From NCBI GenBank assembly GCA_038246575.1, contig JBBRVU010000007.1:1-60773 (forward strand): DNA of 60,773 bases. Reading direction: 5' to 3'. Shown one piece after another: positions 25,555 to 34,095 of the stretch (within the stretch, counting starts at the first letter, position 1; every line of letters starts with the position of its first letter). The position numbers were made by a program, and so were the translations under genes. This stretch comes from JACCUZ01 sp038246575 (GTDB lineage Bacteria > Actinomycetota > Actinomycetes > JACCUZ01). The notes beneath the pieces are model-generated. The model searched no databases and was not told the origin of the DNA. It was given only the letters and a program-made list of their open reading frames with translations.

Positions 25555-26183
25555 CAGTGCCCCCTGTCCACCCACGCGGCCAGGTGCGGCGCCTCGGCAC
25601 CGACGGTGGTGTCGCCCCCGTGCCCGGTGTGCACCACGGTGTCCAGCGGCAGCGAGAACAGCCGGTCGCGGATCGAGGCGATGATCGTGGGGAAGTCGCT
25701 GAACGAGCGTCCGGTCGCGCCAGGCCCGCCCTGGAAGAGCGTGTCGCCAGTGAACACCACGCCCAGGTCGCGCACGTAGATGCTCACCGCTCCCGGTGAG
25801 TGGCCCGGCGTGTGCATGACACTGAGCACCGACCCGGCGACCTCGAAGGAGGTGCCCTCGGCTATGTCTACGTCCGGCTCGAGGTCGTCGTACTCCTGCG
25901 CCCAGAGCATCCGGTCGGCCGGGTGCAGGGCGATCTCGCACTCCTTCGCGGCGGCCACCTCGACGGCGGCGTTGATGTGGTCGTTGTGCCCGTGGGTGCA
26001 CAGCACCAACGACACCCGGCGGTCACCGACCGCGGCGAGGATCGCCGCGGCATCGTGGGCGGCGTCGATGACGACCACCTCGTGGTCATCGCCCACGAGC
26101 CACACGTTGTTCTCGACCTCCCACTCGCCACCGTCGAGCGCGAAGGTGCCCGACGTGACCAGGTGCTCGACCCTGGCGACCAT
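25554..26183 (-). CDS. MBL-fold hydrolase next to mscR, probable S-formylmycothiol hydrolase
   Basis: A 209-residue glyoxalase II-like metallo-hydrolase. Metal-binding motifs are THGHNDHINA, HTPGHSPGAVS, FTGDTLFQGGPG and VHTGHGGDTTVG. It starts right after mscR on the same strand. In M. tuberculosis the same pair exists (Rv2259-Rv2260), and a thioester hydrolase is the missing step after MscR oxidises S-hydroxymethylmycothiol to S-formylmycothiol. The function is therefore inferred from family and synteny. A general lactoylmycothiol hydrolase role is also possible. Confidence 0.88.
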   Translation of the reverse strand: MVARVEHLVTSGTFALDGGEWEVENNVWLVGDDHEVVVIDAAHDAAAILAAVGDRRVSLVLCTHGHNDHINAAVEVAAAKECEIALHPADRMLWAQEYDDLEPDVDIAEGTSFEVAGSVLSVMHTPGHSPGAVSIYVRDLGVVFTGDTLFQGGPGATGRSFSDFPTIIASIRDRLFSLPLDTVVHTGHGGDTTVGAEAPHLAAWVDRGH

Positions 26184-27269
26184 CTAGAACACCACGACAG
26201 AGCGCAGGACCTCGCCGCGGTGCATCTTGGCGAAGGCCTCCTCGACGTCGGCGATGCCGATGGTCTCGGAGACGAAGCCGTCCAGGTCGAAGCGACCCTG
26301 GCGGTAGAGGTCGATGAGCATCGGGAAGTCCCGGCTCGGCAGGCAGTCGCCGTACCAGCTGGACTTCAGCGCCCCCCCTCGGCCGAAGAGGTCGATCAGC
26401 GGCAGCGTCACCGTGAGCTCAGGGGTGGGGACACCGACGAGCACCAGCGTCCCGGCGAGGTCACGGGCATAGAAGCCCTGCTCGTACGTCTCCGGCCGGC
26501 CGACAGCGTCCACGACCACGTCGGCCCCGAAGCCGCCGGTGAGCTCACGGATGCGCTCGACGACGTCCTCACCGGTCGCGTTGACCGTGTGCGTCGCACC
26601 GAAGCGCGTGGCCCACTCGAGCTTGCGGTCGTCGATGTCCACCGCGACGATCGTCGTCGCGCCCGCCACCCGGGCGCCGGCCACCGCGGCACTGCCGACG
26701 CCACCGCAGCCGATGACCGCGACGCTGTCGCCGCGGCCGACGGCCCCGGTGTTGACGGCCGCGCCGAAGCCGGCCATCACGCCGCACCCCAGCAACCCGG
26801 CGGCGGTGGCGGGTGCGGCGGGGTCGACCTTGGTGCACTGCCCCGACGCCACCAGGGTCTTCGCGGCGAAGGCGCCGATGCCCAGGGCCGGGGACAGCTG
26901 CGTCCCGTCGGCCAGCGTCATCTTCTGGGTCGCGTTGCGGGTGGCGAAGCAGTGCCACGGTCGGCCCTTGACGCAGGCCCGGCACTGCCCGCAGACGGCT
27001 CGCCAGTTGAGGATGACGAAATCCCCCGGGGCGACGTCGGTGACTCCCTCACCGACCGACTCGACGAGTCCGGCCGCTTCGTGGCCGAGCAGGAAGGGGA
27101 ACTCGTCGTTGATGCCGCCCTCGCGGTAGTGCAGGTCGGTGTGGCACACCCCGCAGGCCTGGACCAGGACAAGAGCCTCCCCGGGACCGGGGTCGGGGAC
27201 CAGGATCGTCTCCAGGGTCACCGGAGCACCGACCTTGCGCGCCACCACGCCCTGCACCTCGTGCGTCAC
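26184..27269 (-). CDS. mscR: S-(hydroxymethyl)mycothiol dehydrogenase
   Basis: Zinc alcohol dehydrogenase of the class III type that oxidises the formaldehyde-mycothiol adduct with NAD; mycothiol replaces glutathione in actinobacteria. In the 361-residue protein the catalytic zinc ligands are Cys42, His63/Glu64 and Cys163. The structural zinc ligands are Cys93, Cys96, Cys99 and Cys107. The Rossmann motif is GCGGVGSAAVAGA. The GTG at 27269 has GAGAGGA upstream. It heads a unit with the MBL hydrolase, DUF952 and methyltransferase genes. The cluster is strong evidence for mycothiol use by this organism. Confidence 0.93.
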   Translation of the reverse strand: MTHEVQGVVARKVGAPVTLETILVPDPGPGEALVLVQACGVCHTDLHYREGGINDEFPFLLGHEAAGLVESVGEGVTDVAPGDFVILNWRAVCGQCRACVKGRPWHCFATRNATQKMTLADGTQLSPALGIGAFAAKTLVASGQCTKVDPAAPATAAGLLGCGVMAGFGAAVNTGAVGRGDSVAVIGCGGVGSAAVAGARVAGATTIVAVDIDDRKLEWATRFGATHTVNATGEDVVERIRELTGGFGADVVVDAVGRPETYEQGFYARDLAGTLVLVGVPTPELTVTLPLIDLFGRGGALKSSWYGDCLPSRDFPMLIDLYRQGRFDLDGFVSETIGIADVEEAFAKMHRGEVLRSVVVF

Positions 27270-27375
27270 CGATGTCGTCCTCTCGTCGAGCGGGGACCGC
27301 GGGTTGCTGTCACCCGGTCGGCCTCATCCATTCAGGCCATGATCCACCCTTGCGAATGTGCCGAGACAGTGAGGG

Positions 27376-28722
27376 ATGTCCCAGGTCGTGCCGGAGAGCA
27401 CGGCGCCAGAGCACCGCGACCCTGTGCTCTGCCGCGCCGAGCTGGCGCACGCCATGATGGCGGGCTCCCCGATCATGGCCTTCCAGCCGATCCTCGACCT
27501 GGCCAGCGGGTCGGTCGCCGGCTTCGAGGCTCTGGCGCGGTTCCCGACCTTGCCCGGCGTCGGTGTCGAGGAGGTGTTCGCCTCCGCTGCTCGGACCGGT
27601 GTCGGCCTCCGCCTGGAGGCGCTCGCGGTGCGCCATGCCCTCGCCGTCGCGGCAACCCGACCCCGGGGACAGTTCGTCTCGATCAACGTGAGCCCGTCGT
27701 CGCTGTGCGAGCCGACCTGGCTCGCCGAGCTGGCGACCGACCTGACCGGGGTCCAGATCGAGATCACCGAGCACGAGCACCTCGGTGACCTGGTGCGAGT
27801 GCGGGAGGTTCTCGATGAGCTCCGCCGCCGGGGAGCGCGCATCGCCGTCGACGACGTCGGAGAGGGTCACGCCGGGCTCCAGCAGGTGATGGCCATCGGG
27901 CCGGACTGCCTGAAGATCGACCGGTCCCTCGTCCGAGGTGTGGACCGGGACCCGGCGCTCGCGGCCCTGCTCGGCGCGATGGTCCGGTTCGCGGAGCGGA
28001 CCGGTGCCGACGTCTGCGCCGAAGGAGTCGAGACCGCCGCGGAGCTCGCCGTCCTCGCCGACCTGGACGTCACCTACGGCCAGGGCTACTTCATCGGCCG
28101 CCCGGGCCCCGGCTTCACCGCCGCATCCGAGGCCAGCCTCAGTGTCTGTGCCGCCTCCATGGCCCGTGCCGTCGCGGTCGGCACCCACGGCCAGACCGAC
28201 GACCTCGTGCCGGTGCTCATGCGGGTGTCCTCGGCCCGGTCGCTGGCCGAGCTCGCAGATGTCCTGACCGACATCGCCCCGGCCGTGGGGGCCGACAACG
28301 TGGAGCTGTCCTACCTGGACTCCGACTCGACCTACGTCGAGGCCGTGGTCTCCGCGCCGGAGCGCCAGGGCGCACAGCCCTTCCAGAGCACCCGCTTCTT
28401 CCTCGAGGACTTCCCGCTGACCAGATCGGTCCTGGACGACGACACGGCGGCCCAGGTCGTGCTGGGCGCGCCGGATGCCGACCCCGCCGAGTCGCGATGG
28501 ATGGTGCAGGAGAACCTCGGCTCCCTGCTGATGGTGCCGGCCCGGTCCGGGGACCGAGTGGTCGGCCTCTTCGAGTGCCGGCTGCGCGCCGCGCGGCCGT
28601 GGCGGCGACGGCAGATCCGGGCAGCGCGCACCGTAGCCGCCGTTGCCGGCCCGGTGCTGGAGAACCTGCTGCGCCGTGCGGCGGCTCAGCCGCCCTCGCG
28701 CATTCCCCACGGGGCGCCGTAG
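27376..28722 (+). CDS. EAL-domain c-di-GMP phosphodiesterase with C-terminal GAF-like region
   Basis: A 448-residue cytoplasmic signalling protein. The EAL domain spans about residues 20-250. The catalytic set appears intact: Glu51 (EALAR), Asn104, Glu132, Asp159-Asp160, Lys180, Glu216 (EGVET) and Gln236. The loop is DDVGEGHAGL rather than the usual DDFGTGYSSL. Residues about 265-430 resemble a GAF sensor placed after the EAL domain. There is no GGDEF domain, so it should only degrade c-di-GMP. Its 3' end overlaps the convergent dehydrogenase gene by 37 bases. The ribosome site GAGGG is too close to the ATG, so the GTG at 27388 is an alternative start. Confidence 0.88.
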   Translation: MSQVVPESTAPEHRDPVLCRAELAHAMMAGSPIMAFQPILDLASGSVAGFEALARFPTLPGVGVEEVFASAARTGVGLRLEALAVRHALAVAATRPRGQFVSINVSPSSLCEPTWLAELATDLTGVQIEITEHEHLGDLVRVREVLDELRRRGARIAVDDVGEGHAGLQQVMAIGPDCLKIDRSLVRGVDRDPALAALLGAMVRFAERTGADVCAEGVETAAELAVLADLDVTYGQGYFIGRPGPGFTAASEASLSVCAASMARAVAVGTHGQTDDLVPVLMRVSSARSLAELADVLTDIAPAVGADNVELSYLDSDSTYVEAVVSAPERQGAQPFQSTRFFLEDFPLTRSVLDDDTAAQVVLGAPDADPAESRWMVQENLGSLLMVPARSGDRVVGLFECRLRAARPWRRRQIRAARTVAAVAGPVLENLLRRAAAQPPSRIPHGAP

Positions 28723-29912
28723 GACTCCAGCAGGTCGAGGAAGGGCACGGCGTCGAAGGCCTCCGGCCCGAGCACCCCCGCACCGGACCAGGTGCCGGCC
28801 GCCAGCAGCTCGAGGGCGACGACCGGGTTGAGCGCCGTCTGCCAGACGACCGCCTGCGAGCCGTACTCGCTCATCGTCCAGGCGTTGTCGACGACGTGGT
28901 ACAGGTACACCTCGCGCGGCTGACCGTCCTTGCGCCCGGTGACCCAGGTCCCCGCGCAGGTCTTGCCCGACATCCGGTCGCCCAGCGTTGCCGGGTCGGG
29001 CAGACAGGCTGCCACGACGTCACGAGGGGAGACCTCCACGGGCCCGACCCGGACCTTGTCGGTGCGGTCGAGACCGATCGTGTGCAGGGTCCGGAGCACG
29101 TCGATGAACTCGGTGCCCAGGCCGTACTTGAACGTCACCCGACGCGCGTCGACCCAGCGCGGGATGAGCAGGACCTCCTCGTGCTCGACGTTGACGCACT
29201 CGACCGGCCCGATGCCCTCCGGGAAGTCGAACACCTCCGGCTCGCTGAACGGGGCGGTGGTGAACCAGCCGCGGCCCTTCTCCCACACCACGGGAGGGTT
29301 CAGGCACTCCTCGATCGTGGTCCAGATGGAGAACGACGGAGCGAACTCGGGCTCGCCGTCAGCGCCGGTCACGACGAGGTTCGCTCCGTCGCGCACCCCG
29401 ATCTCGTCGATGTCGTCGAACAGGTGGTCGGCGGCGTAGCGGGCGAAGACGTCGGAGAGCCCCGGCTCCACACCCATGCCCGCCAGGGCCAACCGACCGG
29501 CTGCCTCCCACTCGTGGGCCTTGGCGAACTGCTCGTCGCCCAGCTTCACTCCGGTCTGCGCGTGCGGCGACTGCTCATTCGGGTGCGACAGCGACATGGC
29601 CATGTCGAGATAGTCGGCGCCCGCGGCGAAGGCGCCGTCGAAGATGGGCATCACGAAGCGCGGGTCCACCGCGTTGAGGACGTGGGTGATGCCGTGCTCG
29701 CGAACCAGCGCAGCGACGGCATCGGCGCTGGACGCATCGATCGCCGCTGCCTCGAACCGGGAGTCCGTCGACACCTTGGTGACTGCGCGCTCCGCCCGGC
29801 CCACGTCGTAGTCGGCGACCACCATGGCCTCGAAGAACGGCCGGCGGGCGGCGATGCCCGCAACGGCCGAACCGACACCCCCGGCACCGACGACGAGGAC
29901 TCGCATGCTCAT
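28686..29912 (-). CDS. Saccharopine-dehydrogenase-family oxidoreductase
   Basis: A 408-residue protein with an N-terminal Rossmann fold (VLVVGAGGVGSAVAG, residues 5-19) and a C-terminal saccharopine-dehydrogenase-like domain (GMGVEPGLSDVFARYAADH, then GRKDGQPREVYLYHVVDN). Relatives include saccharopine reductase and carboxynorspermidine synthase, which join an amino acid semialdehyde to an amine. It is the last gene of the polyamine operon and its ATG overlaps the ureohydrolase stop (TGATG). A role on a polyamine or amino-aldehyde is therefore likely, but the reaction is not known. Lysine biosynthesis is unlikely in this setting. Confidence 0.82.
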   Translation of the reverse strand: MSMRVLVVGAGGVGSAVAGIAARRPFFEAMVVADYDVGRAERAVTKVSTDSRFEAAAIDASSADAVAALVREHGITHVLNAVDPRFVMPIFDGAFAAGADYLDMAMSLSHPNEQSPHAQTGVKLGDEQFAKAHEWEAAGRLALAGMGVEPGLSDVFARYAADHLFDDIDEIGVRDGANLVVTGADGEPEFAPSFSIWTTIEECLNPPVVWEKGRGWFTTAPFSEPEVFDFPEGIGPVECVNVEHEEVLLIPRWVDARRVTFKYGLGTEFIDVLRTLHTIGLDRTDKVRVGPVEVSPRDVVAACLPDPATLGDRMSGKTCAGTWVTGRKDGQPREVYLYHVVDNAWTMSEYGSQAVVWQTALNPVVALELLAAGTWSGAGVLGPEAFDAVPFLDLLESYGAPWGMREGG

Positions 29913-30928
29913 CAGGATCCTTCCGGAGTTCGGTCGTCGAGCAGCGGGCGAAGCGGCTGCGCCTGCAAGCCACGCCGGCGAGCGGTGATGCCGGACAGGG
30001 CCTCGAGCACCACCCGGTTGGCCAGAGCCGCGGTGATGTCCGCGTGGTCGTACGGCGGGGACACCTCGACGACGTCCACGCCGACCACCGGCAGCTCGAG
30101 ACAGACCCGGCGCACCGCATCGAGCAGCTGCCGCGCCGTGAGCCCGCCTGGCTCAGGCGTGCCGGTGCCGGGTGCATGTCCTGGGTCGGCGACGTCGATG
30201 TCGACCGAGAGGAACACCCCGTCGCAGTCGTCGGTGGCGATCGTGAACGCCTCGTCGAGACAGCCGTCGAGCCCGCGACTCACGATCTCGGTCATCTCGA
30301 AGGACCGCATCTTCTGCGCGGCCATCCAGTCCAGCGTCTCGGGTCCTGGCCAGTAGCCCCGCAGGCCGATCTGGAGGAACCGGTCTCCGCGTGCGGCACC
30401 GGACTCGATGAGCCGCCGCATGGGCTGGCCGTGGCCGTAGAGCGAGCCGAACTCGATGTCGCCGGTGTCGGCGTGAGCGTCGAAGTGCACCACGCTGACC
30501 CGGCCGGCTCCGTGCCTGCGGGCGACACCCGTGACGTCGGCGAGAGTGATCGAGTGGTCGCCGCCCAGCACGACCGGGATGGCGCCAGCCACAGCGACTG
30601 TGGCGACAGCCTCCGTGAGTGCCGCGAGGGACCGCTCGATGTCGCCGGGGGGCATCTCGACGTCGCCGGCGTCGAGCACCCGCAGGTCCTTGAGCGGGTC
30701 GACCCGCAGCGCCAGGTGCGGTCGAGAGCCGTCGTGGCCGAGGTAGTCCGTGCCCCGGATGGCCTGCGGGCCGAACCGGGTGCCGGGTCGGTGCGACGTG
30801 CCCCCGTCGAAGGGTGCTCCCACGATCACCACGTCGGCGTCGGCGAAGCTCGCCGCGTCGTCGAGGTCGCAGCGGCCAACGCCGAGGAAGGTGAAGTCGG
30901 GGCCGAACATCTGTCCGTACCTCGTCAT
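29912..30928 (-). CDS. Ureohydrolase (agmatinase/guanidinobutyrase family)
   Basis: Manganese hydrolase that removes urea from a guanidino compound. In the 338-residue protein the binuclear metal ligands are all present: His125 (GGDHS), Asp150, His152, Asp154 (FDAHAD), Asp243 and Asp245 (SVDIDVADPG). The substrate loop GDIEFGSLYGHGQPMRR resembles the actinobacterial guanidinobutyrase/agmatinase group more than arginase. It sits 7 bases after the PuuB-like oxidase in the polyamine operon, so agmatine to putrescine, or 4-guanidinobutyrate to GABA, is the probable reaction. The exact substrate cannot be settled by reading. Confidence 0.9.
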   Translation of the reverse strand: MTRYGQMFGPDFTFLGVGRCDLDDAASFADADVVIVGAPFDGGTSHRPGTRFGPQAIRGTDYLGHDGSRPHLALRVDPLKDLRVLDAGDVEMPPGDIERSLAALTEAVATVAVAGAIPVVLGGDHSITLADVTGVARRHGAGRVSVVHFDAHADTGDIEFGSLYGHGQPMRRLIESGAARGDRFLQIGLRGYWPGPETLDWMAAQKMRSFEMTEIVSRGLDGCLDEAFTIATDDCDGVFLSVDIDVADPGHAPGTGTPEPGGLTARQLLDAVRRVCLELPVVGVDVVEVSPPYDHADITAALANRVVLEALSGITARRRGLQAQPLRPLLDDRTPEGS

Positions 30929-30935
30929 GAGCTGC

Positions 30936-32333
30936 TCACGAGTCGAATCCCATCCCGAGCCGGTCCAGGGTACGCAGCCACGGACCGCGCCGGCCGTCCC
31001 GCGCGTCGGCCCGGGCTGCGGCGCGGCGGGTCAGCTCGATTCCCGACCAGCGCAGCGGTTCTGGCGGGAACGGCACCGGCTTGGTGCGGACCATCTTGAG
31101 CCGGGTCAGGTCGGTCTCCGCCTCGCCCAGCAGGTCGAGGAGCACCCGGGCGCCGAACCGAGAGGCTCCCACCCCGAGCCCGGTGTACCCGGTCGCGTAG
31201 GCCAACCGCCCGCCGAACGCCCGGCCCCAGAAGACGCAGAACCGCGAGCAGGTGTCGATGACGCCGCCCCACGAGTGGGTGAAGCGCACGCCGCGCAGCT
31301 GGGGGAACGTCTCGAAGAAGTGCTCGGCGAGCAGAGCGAAGGTCGCCGGGCTCTGGTCCAGCCGGTCGTCGATCTTCGATCCGTAGTGGTAGACGGCGTC
31401 GTAGCCGCCCCACAGGATCCGGCCGTCCCCGGTCAGCCGGTAGTAGTGGAACAGGTTGCCCGCGTCGGCCAGGCCCTGCCGTCCGCGCCAGCCGATCGAG
31501 TCGCGCTGCTCGGCCGTCAGCGGTTCGGTCACGAGGACGTGGTCGTAGACCGGCACGACGTAGGACCGGAGCCTGCGCAACAGCGGCGGGAAGGCATTGG
31601 TGCCCAACGCGACTCGGGGAGCCCGCACCGAGCCGCCGGCCGACTGCAGGGTCAGCGCCGAGCCCGTGGCGGCCACGCTGTCCACCAGCGTGTTCTCGTG
31701 GAAGCGCACCCCGAGCGTCCGGCACGCCTCGGCCAGTCCCCACGCCAGCCGGGCGGGATCGACCATGGCCACGCCGTCCTCGTCGAGCACCCCGCCGAGG
31801 TAGGTCGGCGAGTGCACCAGTGCCCGGACGGCATCCTGGTCGAGCAGGCGCGCGCTTCCGCCGTGCCTGGCAGCGAGATCAGCCCCTTCGGCGAGCTCGG
31901 GAAGCTGCCACTCGGCGGTCGCGACGGTGAGCTCGCCGGTGCGCTCCCAGCCGCAGGCGATGCCGTACCGGCCCAGCGTCGCCTCGATGGCGGCGAGGTT
32001 CTCCCGGCCGAGCTCCTCGAGCACGCCGATCTCGTCGGGGAACCGGTCGGCGCCGTTGCCCACCCCGTGGGTCAGGCTCGCCGCGCAGAAGCCGCCGTTG
32101 CGCCCGCTGGCCGCCCCGCCGATCGCGCGCGCCTCGAGCACGACGACGTCGAGCCCCGGGTCGGCCTCCTTGGCCTGCAGCGCGGTCCACAGCCCGGTGT
32201 ACCCGCCGCCGACCACAGCGAGATCCGCCTCGACCGAGCCCACCAGCACGGGGGCGGGTTCAGGGCCGGGCGAGGCGTCGAGCCAGTACGGCACCGGCTC
32301 GGCATCAGCCAGCGCGGTCATCGTCGCGGTCAT
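30936..32333 (-). CDS. PuuB-like FAD amine oxidase (DAO family)
   Basis: A 465-residue flavoprotein oxidase. FAD binding is seen in DLAVVGGGYTGLWTALQA and the following GGAASGRNGGFCAAS. The C-terminal THSWGGVIDTCSRFCVFWG and YATGYTGLGVGASRFGARV are typical of gamma-glutamylputrescine oxidase-like enzymes. The ATG at 32333 overlaps the permease stop by four bases; a second ATG lies at 32321. In the operon it follows the polyamine importer and would oxidise the amine to an aldehyde for the operon's dehydrogenase. No gamma-glutamyl ligase is nearby, so a free polyamine or another N-substituted amine may be the substrate. Confidence 0.88.
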   Translation of the reverse strand: MTATMTALADAEPVPYWLDASPGPEPAPVLVGSVEADLAVVGGGYTGLWTALQAKEADPGLDVVVLEARAIGGAASGRNGGFCAASLTHGVGNGADRFPDEIGVLEELGRENLAAIEATLGRYGIACGWERTGELTVATAEWQLPELAEGADLAARHGGSARLLDQDAVRALVHSPTYLGGVLDEDGVAMVDPARLAWGLAEACRTLGVRFHENTLVDSVAATGSALTLQSAGGSVRAPRVALGTNAFPPLLRRLRSYVVPVYDHVLVTEPLTAEQRDSIGWRGRQGLADAGNLFHYYRLTGDGRILWGGYDAVYHYGSKIDDRLDQSPATFALLAEHFFETFPQLRGVRFTHSWGGVIDTCSRFCVFWGRAFGGRLAYATGYTGLGVGASRFGARVLLDLLGEAETDLTRLKMVRTKPVPFPPEPLRWSGIELTRRAAARADARDGRRGPWLRTLDRLGMGFDS

Positions 32334-33199
32334 CGCGCTCGGGACCGCCGCATGCTCACCAGCTGGCCGACCACCACGATGCTCAGGGCCGTCAGGAACA
32401 TCAGCGCACCGATGACGTTCACCTGCGGCGGCACCCCGCGTTGGGCCGCGCCCCACACGTACAGCGGGAAGGTGACGGTCCGGCCCGAGTTGAAGTTGGT
32501 GATGATGAAGTCGTCGAAGGACAACGAGAACGACAGCAGCGCGGCGGCCATGATGCCGGGGAAGACCAGGGGCAGGGTGACCCGGCGGAAGGTCTGCCAC
32601 TCGTTGGCGTAGAGGTCCATCGCCGCCTGCTCCAGTCGCGGGTCCAGACTCGCGATCCGCGCCTTGACCGTCACCACCACGAAGCTCAGACAGAACATGA
32701 TGTGGGCGATGAGGATGGTCCAGAAGCCGAGCGAGACCCCTGACGCGACGAACAGCGCCAGCAGCGAGGAGCCCATCACGACCTCGGGGCTGGCCATCGG
32801 CAGGAAGATGATCAGGTTGGTCGCCGACCGGCCGCGGAAGCGGTGCCGGCCGATGGCGAAGGCCATCAGCGTCCCGAGCGCGGTCGCCACCGCTGTCGCG
32901 AGGAACGCGATCTGCAGGCTGCGGCTGACGGACGCGCAGAGACCGCCGGTGCACGGGTGCAGCCAGTTGTCCAGGGTGAACTGGTTGAACGTGTAGTTCA
33001 GCCGCCCCGCCGGGTCGTTGAACGAGAACAGGATGACAACGAAGATCGGCAGGAAGAGGTAGACCAGCACCAGGGCCGCGACGAACACGACCATGTGGTC
33101 GGCGATCCACCGGCCGGCCCGGTGGCCGAACGGCGGGCGGTGCAGGGTGGCAGTCGTCGCGGTGCCGGGGGCCCGCGAGCGCAGGGCTGTGGTGGTCAC
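32330..33199 (-). CDS. Polyamine ABC transporter permease (PotC/PotI-like)
   Basis: A 289-residue inner-membrane permease with six helices. The cytoplasmic EAA loop reads EQAAMDLYANEWQTFRRVTLPLVFPGI, the contact with the ATPase. The sequence SFDDFIITNFNSG is typical of PotC-type subunits. It starts with GTG at 33199, overlapping the upstream permease by four bases. It forms the membrane channel with the PotB-like protein and acts with the lipoprotein and the ATPase from the same operon. Polyamine specificity is inferred from family and neighbours. Confidence 0.92.
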   Translation of the reverse strand: MTTTALRSRAPGTATTATLHRPPFGHRAGRWIADHMVVFVAALVLVYLFLPIFVVILFSFNDPAGRLNYTFNQFTLDNWLHPCTGGLCASVSRSLQIAFLATAVATALGTLMAFAIGRHRFRGRSATNLIIFLPMASPEVVMGSSLLALFVASGVSLGFWTILIAHIMFCLSFVVVTVKARIASLDPRLEQAAMDLYANEWQTFRRVTLPLVFPGIMAAALLSFSLSFDDFIITNFNSGRTVTFPLYVWGAAQRGVPPQVNVIGALMFLTALSIVVVGQLVSMRRSRAR

Positions 33200-34095
33200 A
33201 CCAGCTCCTCGGTGCCGGCGCGCCGGACATAGATCGCGACCATCACCACGATGGCAAGCATCAACGTGATCGACAGTGCCGCCGCCGCCGGGTAGTCCAG
33301 CCGGACCAGGAATGAGCTGGAGATCACGTTGCCGATCATGTATTGACGCGGCGTCCCGAGCAGCTGGGCGTTGATGTAGTCGCCCGCCGCCGGGATGAAG
33401 GTGAGCAGCGTGCCGGCGACGATCCCCGGCATGGACAGTGGCACCGTGATCTTCCGGAACGCCGTGAAGGCCGACGCGTAGAGGTCGTTCGCGGCCTCGA
33501 TCAGCCGTGGATCGATGCGTTCCAGACTCGCGTACAGCGGCAGGGTCATGAACGGCAGGAAGTTGTACGTGATGCCGGTGACCACGGCGTAGGGAGTTGC
33601 GAGCAGCCGGTCACCCGGACCAAGGATGTGCAGGGTCTTCAGCGTGTCGACGACCAGGCCCTGGTCGGCCAGGATCGAGGTCCAGGCGAGCGTCCGGACC
33701 AAGAAGCTGGTGAAGAACGGCGCGATCACCATGACCAGCAACAGGTTCTTCCACCGGCCGGCCTTGAAGGCGATCGTGTAGGCCAGCGGGTAGGAGATGA
33801 TCAGCGCCAGGGTCGTGGCGATGGCGGCATAGAGGAACGACCGGCCGAACTGCGAGCGGTAGGTCGTGAGCGCGTCGACGTAGTTGGCTACGTGTCCGGT
33901 GAACTGGTAGCCGACGTCCAGCGAGCCGGCCGGGTCGTAGAGGCTGGTCGCGACCAGCTGGAACAGCGGCACCGCGAAGAACACGACCAGCCAGGCGAGG
34001 CCGGGCAGCAGCAGGAGGTAGGGCAGCCGCCGGCGTCGCCGACTGGCGGCCGACACCGGCGCCACCGGCCGGGTCGGTGCCGTCAGACCGGCCAT
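33196..34095 (-). CDS. Polyamine ABC transporter permease (PotB/PotH-like)
   Basis: A 299-residue inner-membrane permease. An Arg-rich N-terminus precedes the first helix (LPYLLLLPGLAWLVVFFAVP). The EAA loop is EAANDLYASAFTAFRKITVPLSMPGI. SLYDPAG and TPYAVVTGITYNFLPFMTLPLY match PotB-type proteins. Its ATG overlaps the potA-like stop by one base. It pairs with the PotC-like subunit. Together with the ATPase and the lipoprotein this is a complete type I importer for putrescine or spermidine. Confidence 0.92.
   Translation of the reverse strand: MAGLTAPTRPVAPVSAASRRRRRLPYLLLLPGLAWLVVFFAVPLFQLVATSLYDPAGSLDVGYQFTGHVANYVDALTTYRSQFGRSFLYAAIATTLALIISYPLAYTIAFKAGRWKNLLLVMVIAPFFTSFLVRTLAWTSILADQGLVVDTLKTLHILGPGDRLLATPYAVVTGITYNFLPFMTLPLYASLERIDPRLIEAANDLYASAFTAFRKITVPLSMPGIVAGTLLTFIPAAGDYINAQLLGTPRQYMIGNVISSSFLVRLDYPAAAALSITLMLAIVVMVAIYVRRAGTEELV

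Noticed and set aside
28686..29912. Assignment as lysine-pathway saccharopine dehydrogenase
   Set aside because: No lysine genes nearby and the gene is coupled to a ureohydrolase in a polyamine operon; only the family name is safe.
30936..33230. 764-residue apparent fusion of a permease and an oxidase
   Set aside because: The N-terminal 300 residues are a frame-shifted shadow of the PotC-like gene; the oxidase has its own ATG at 32333 overlapping the permease stop.
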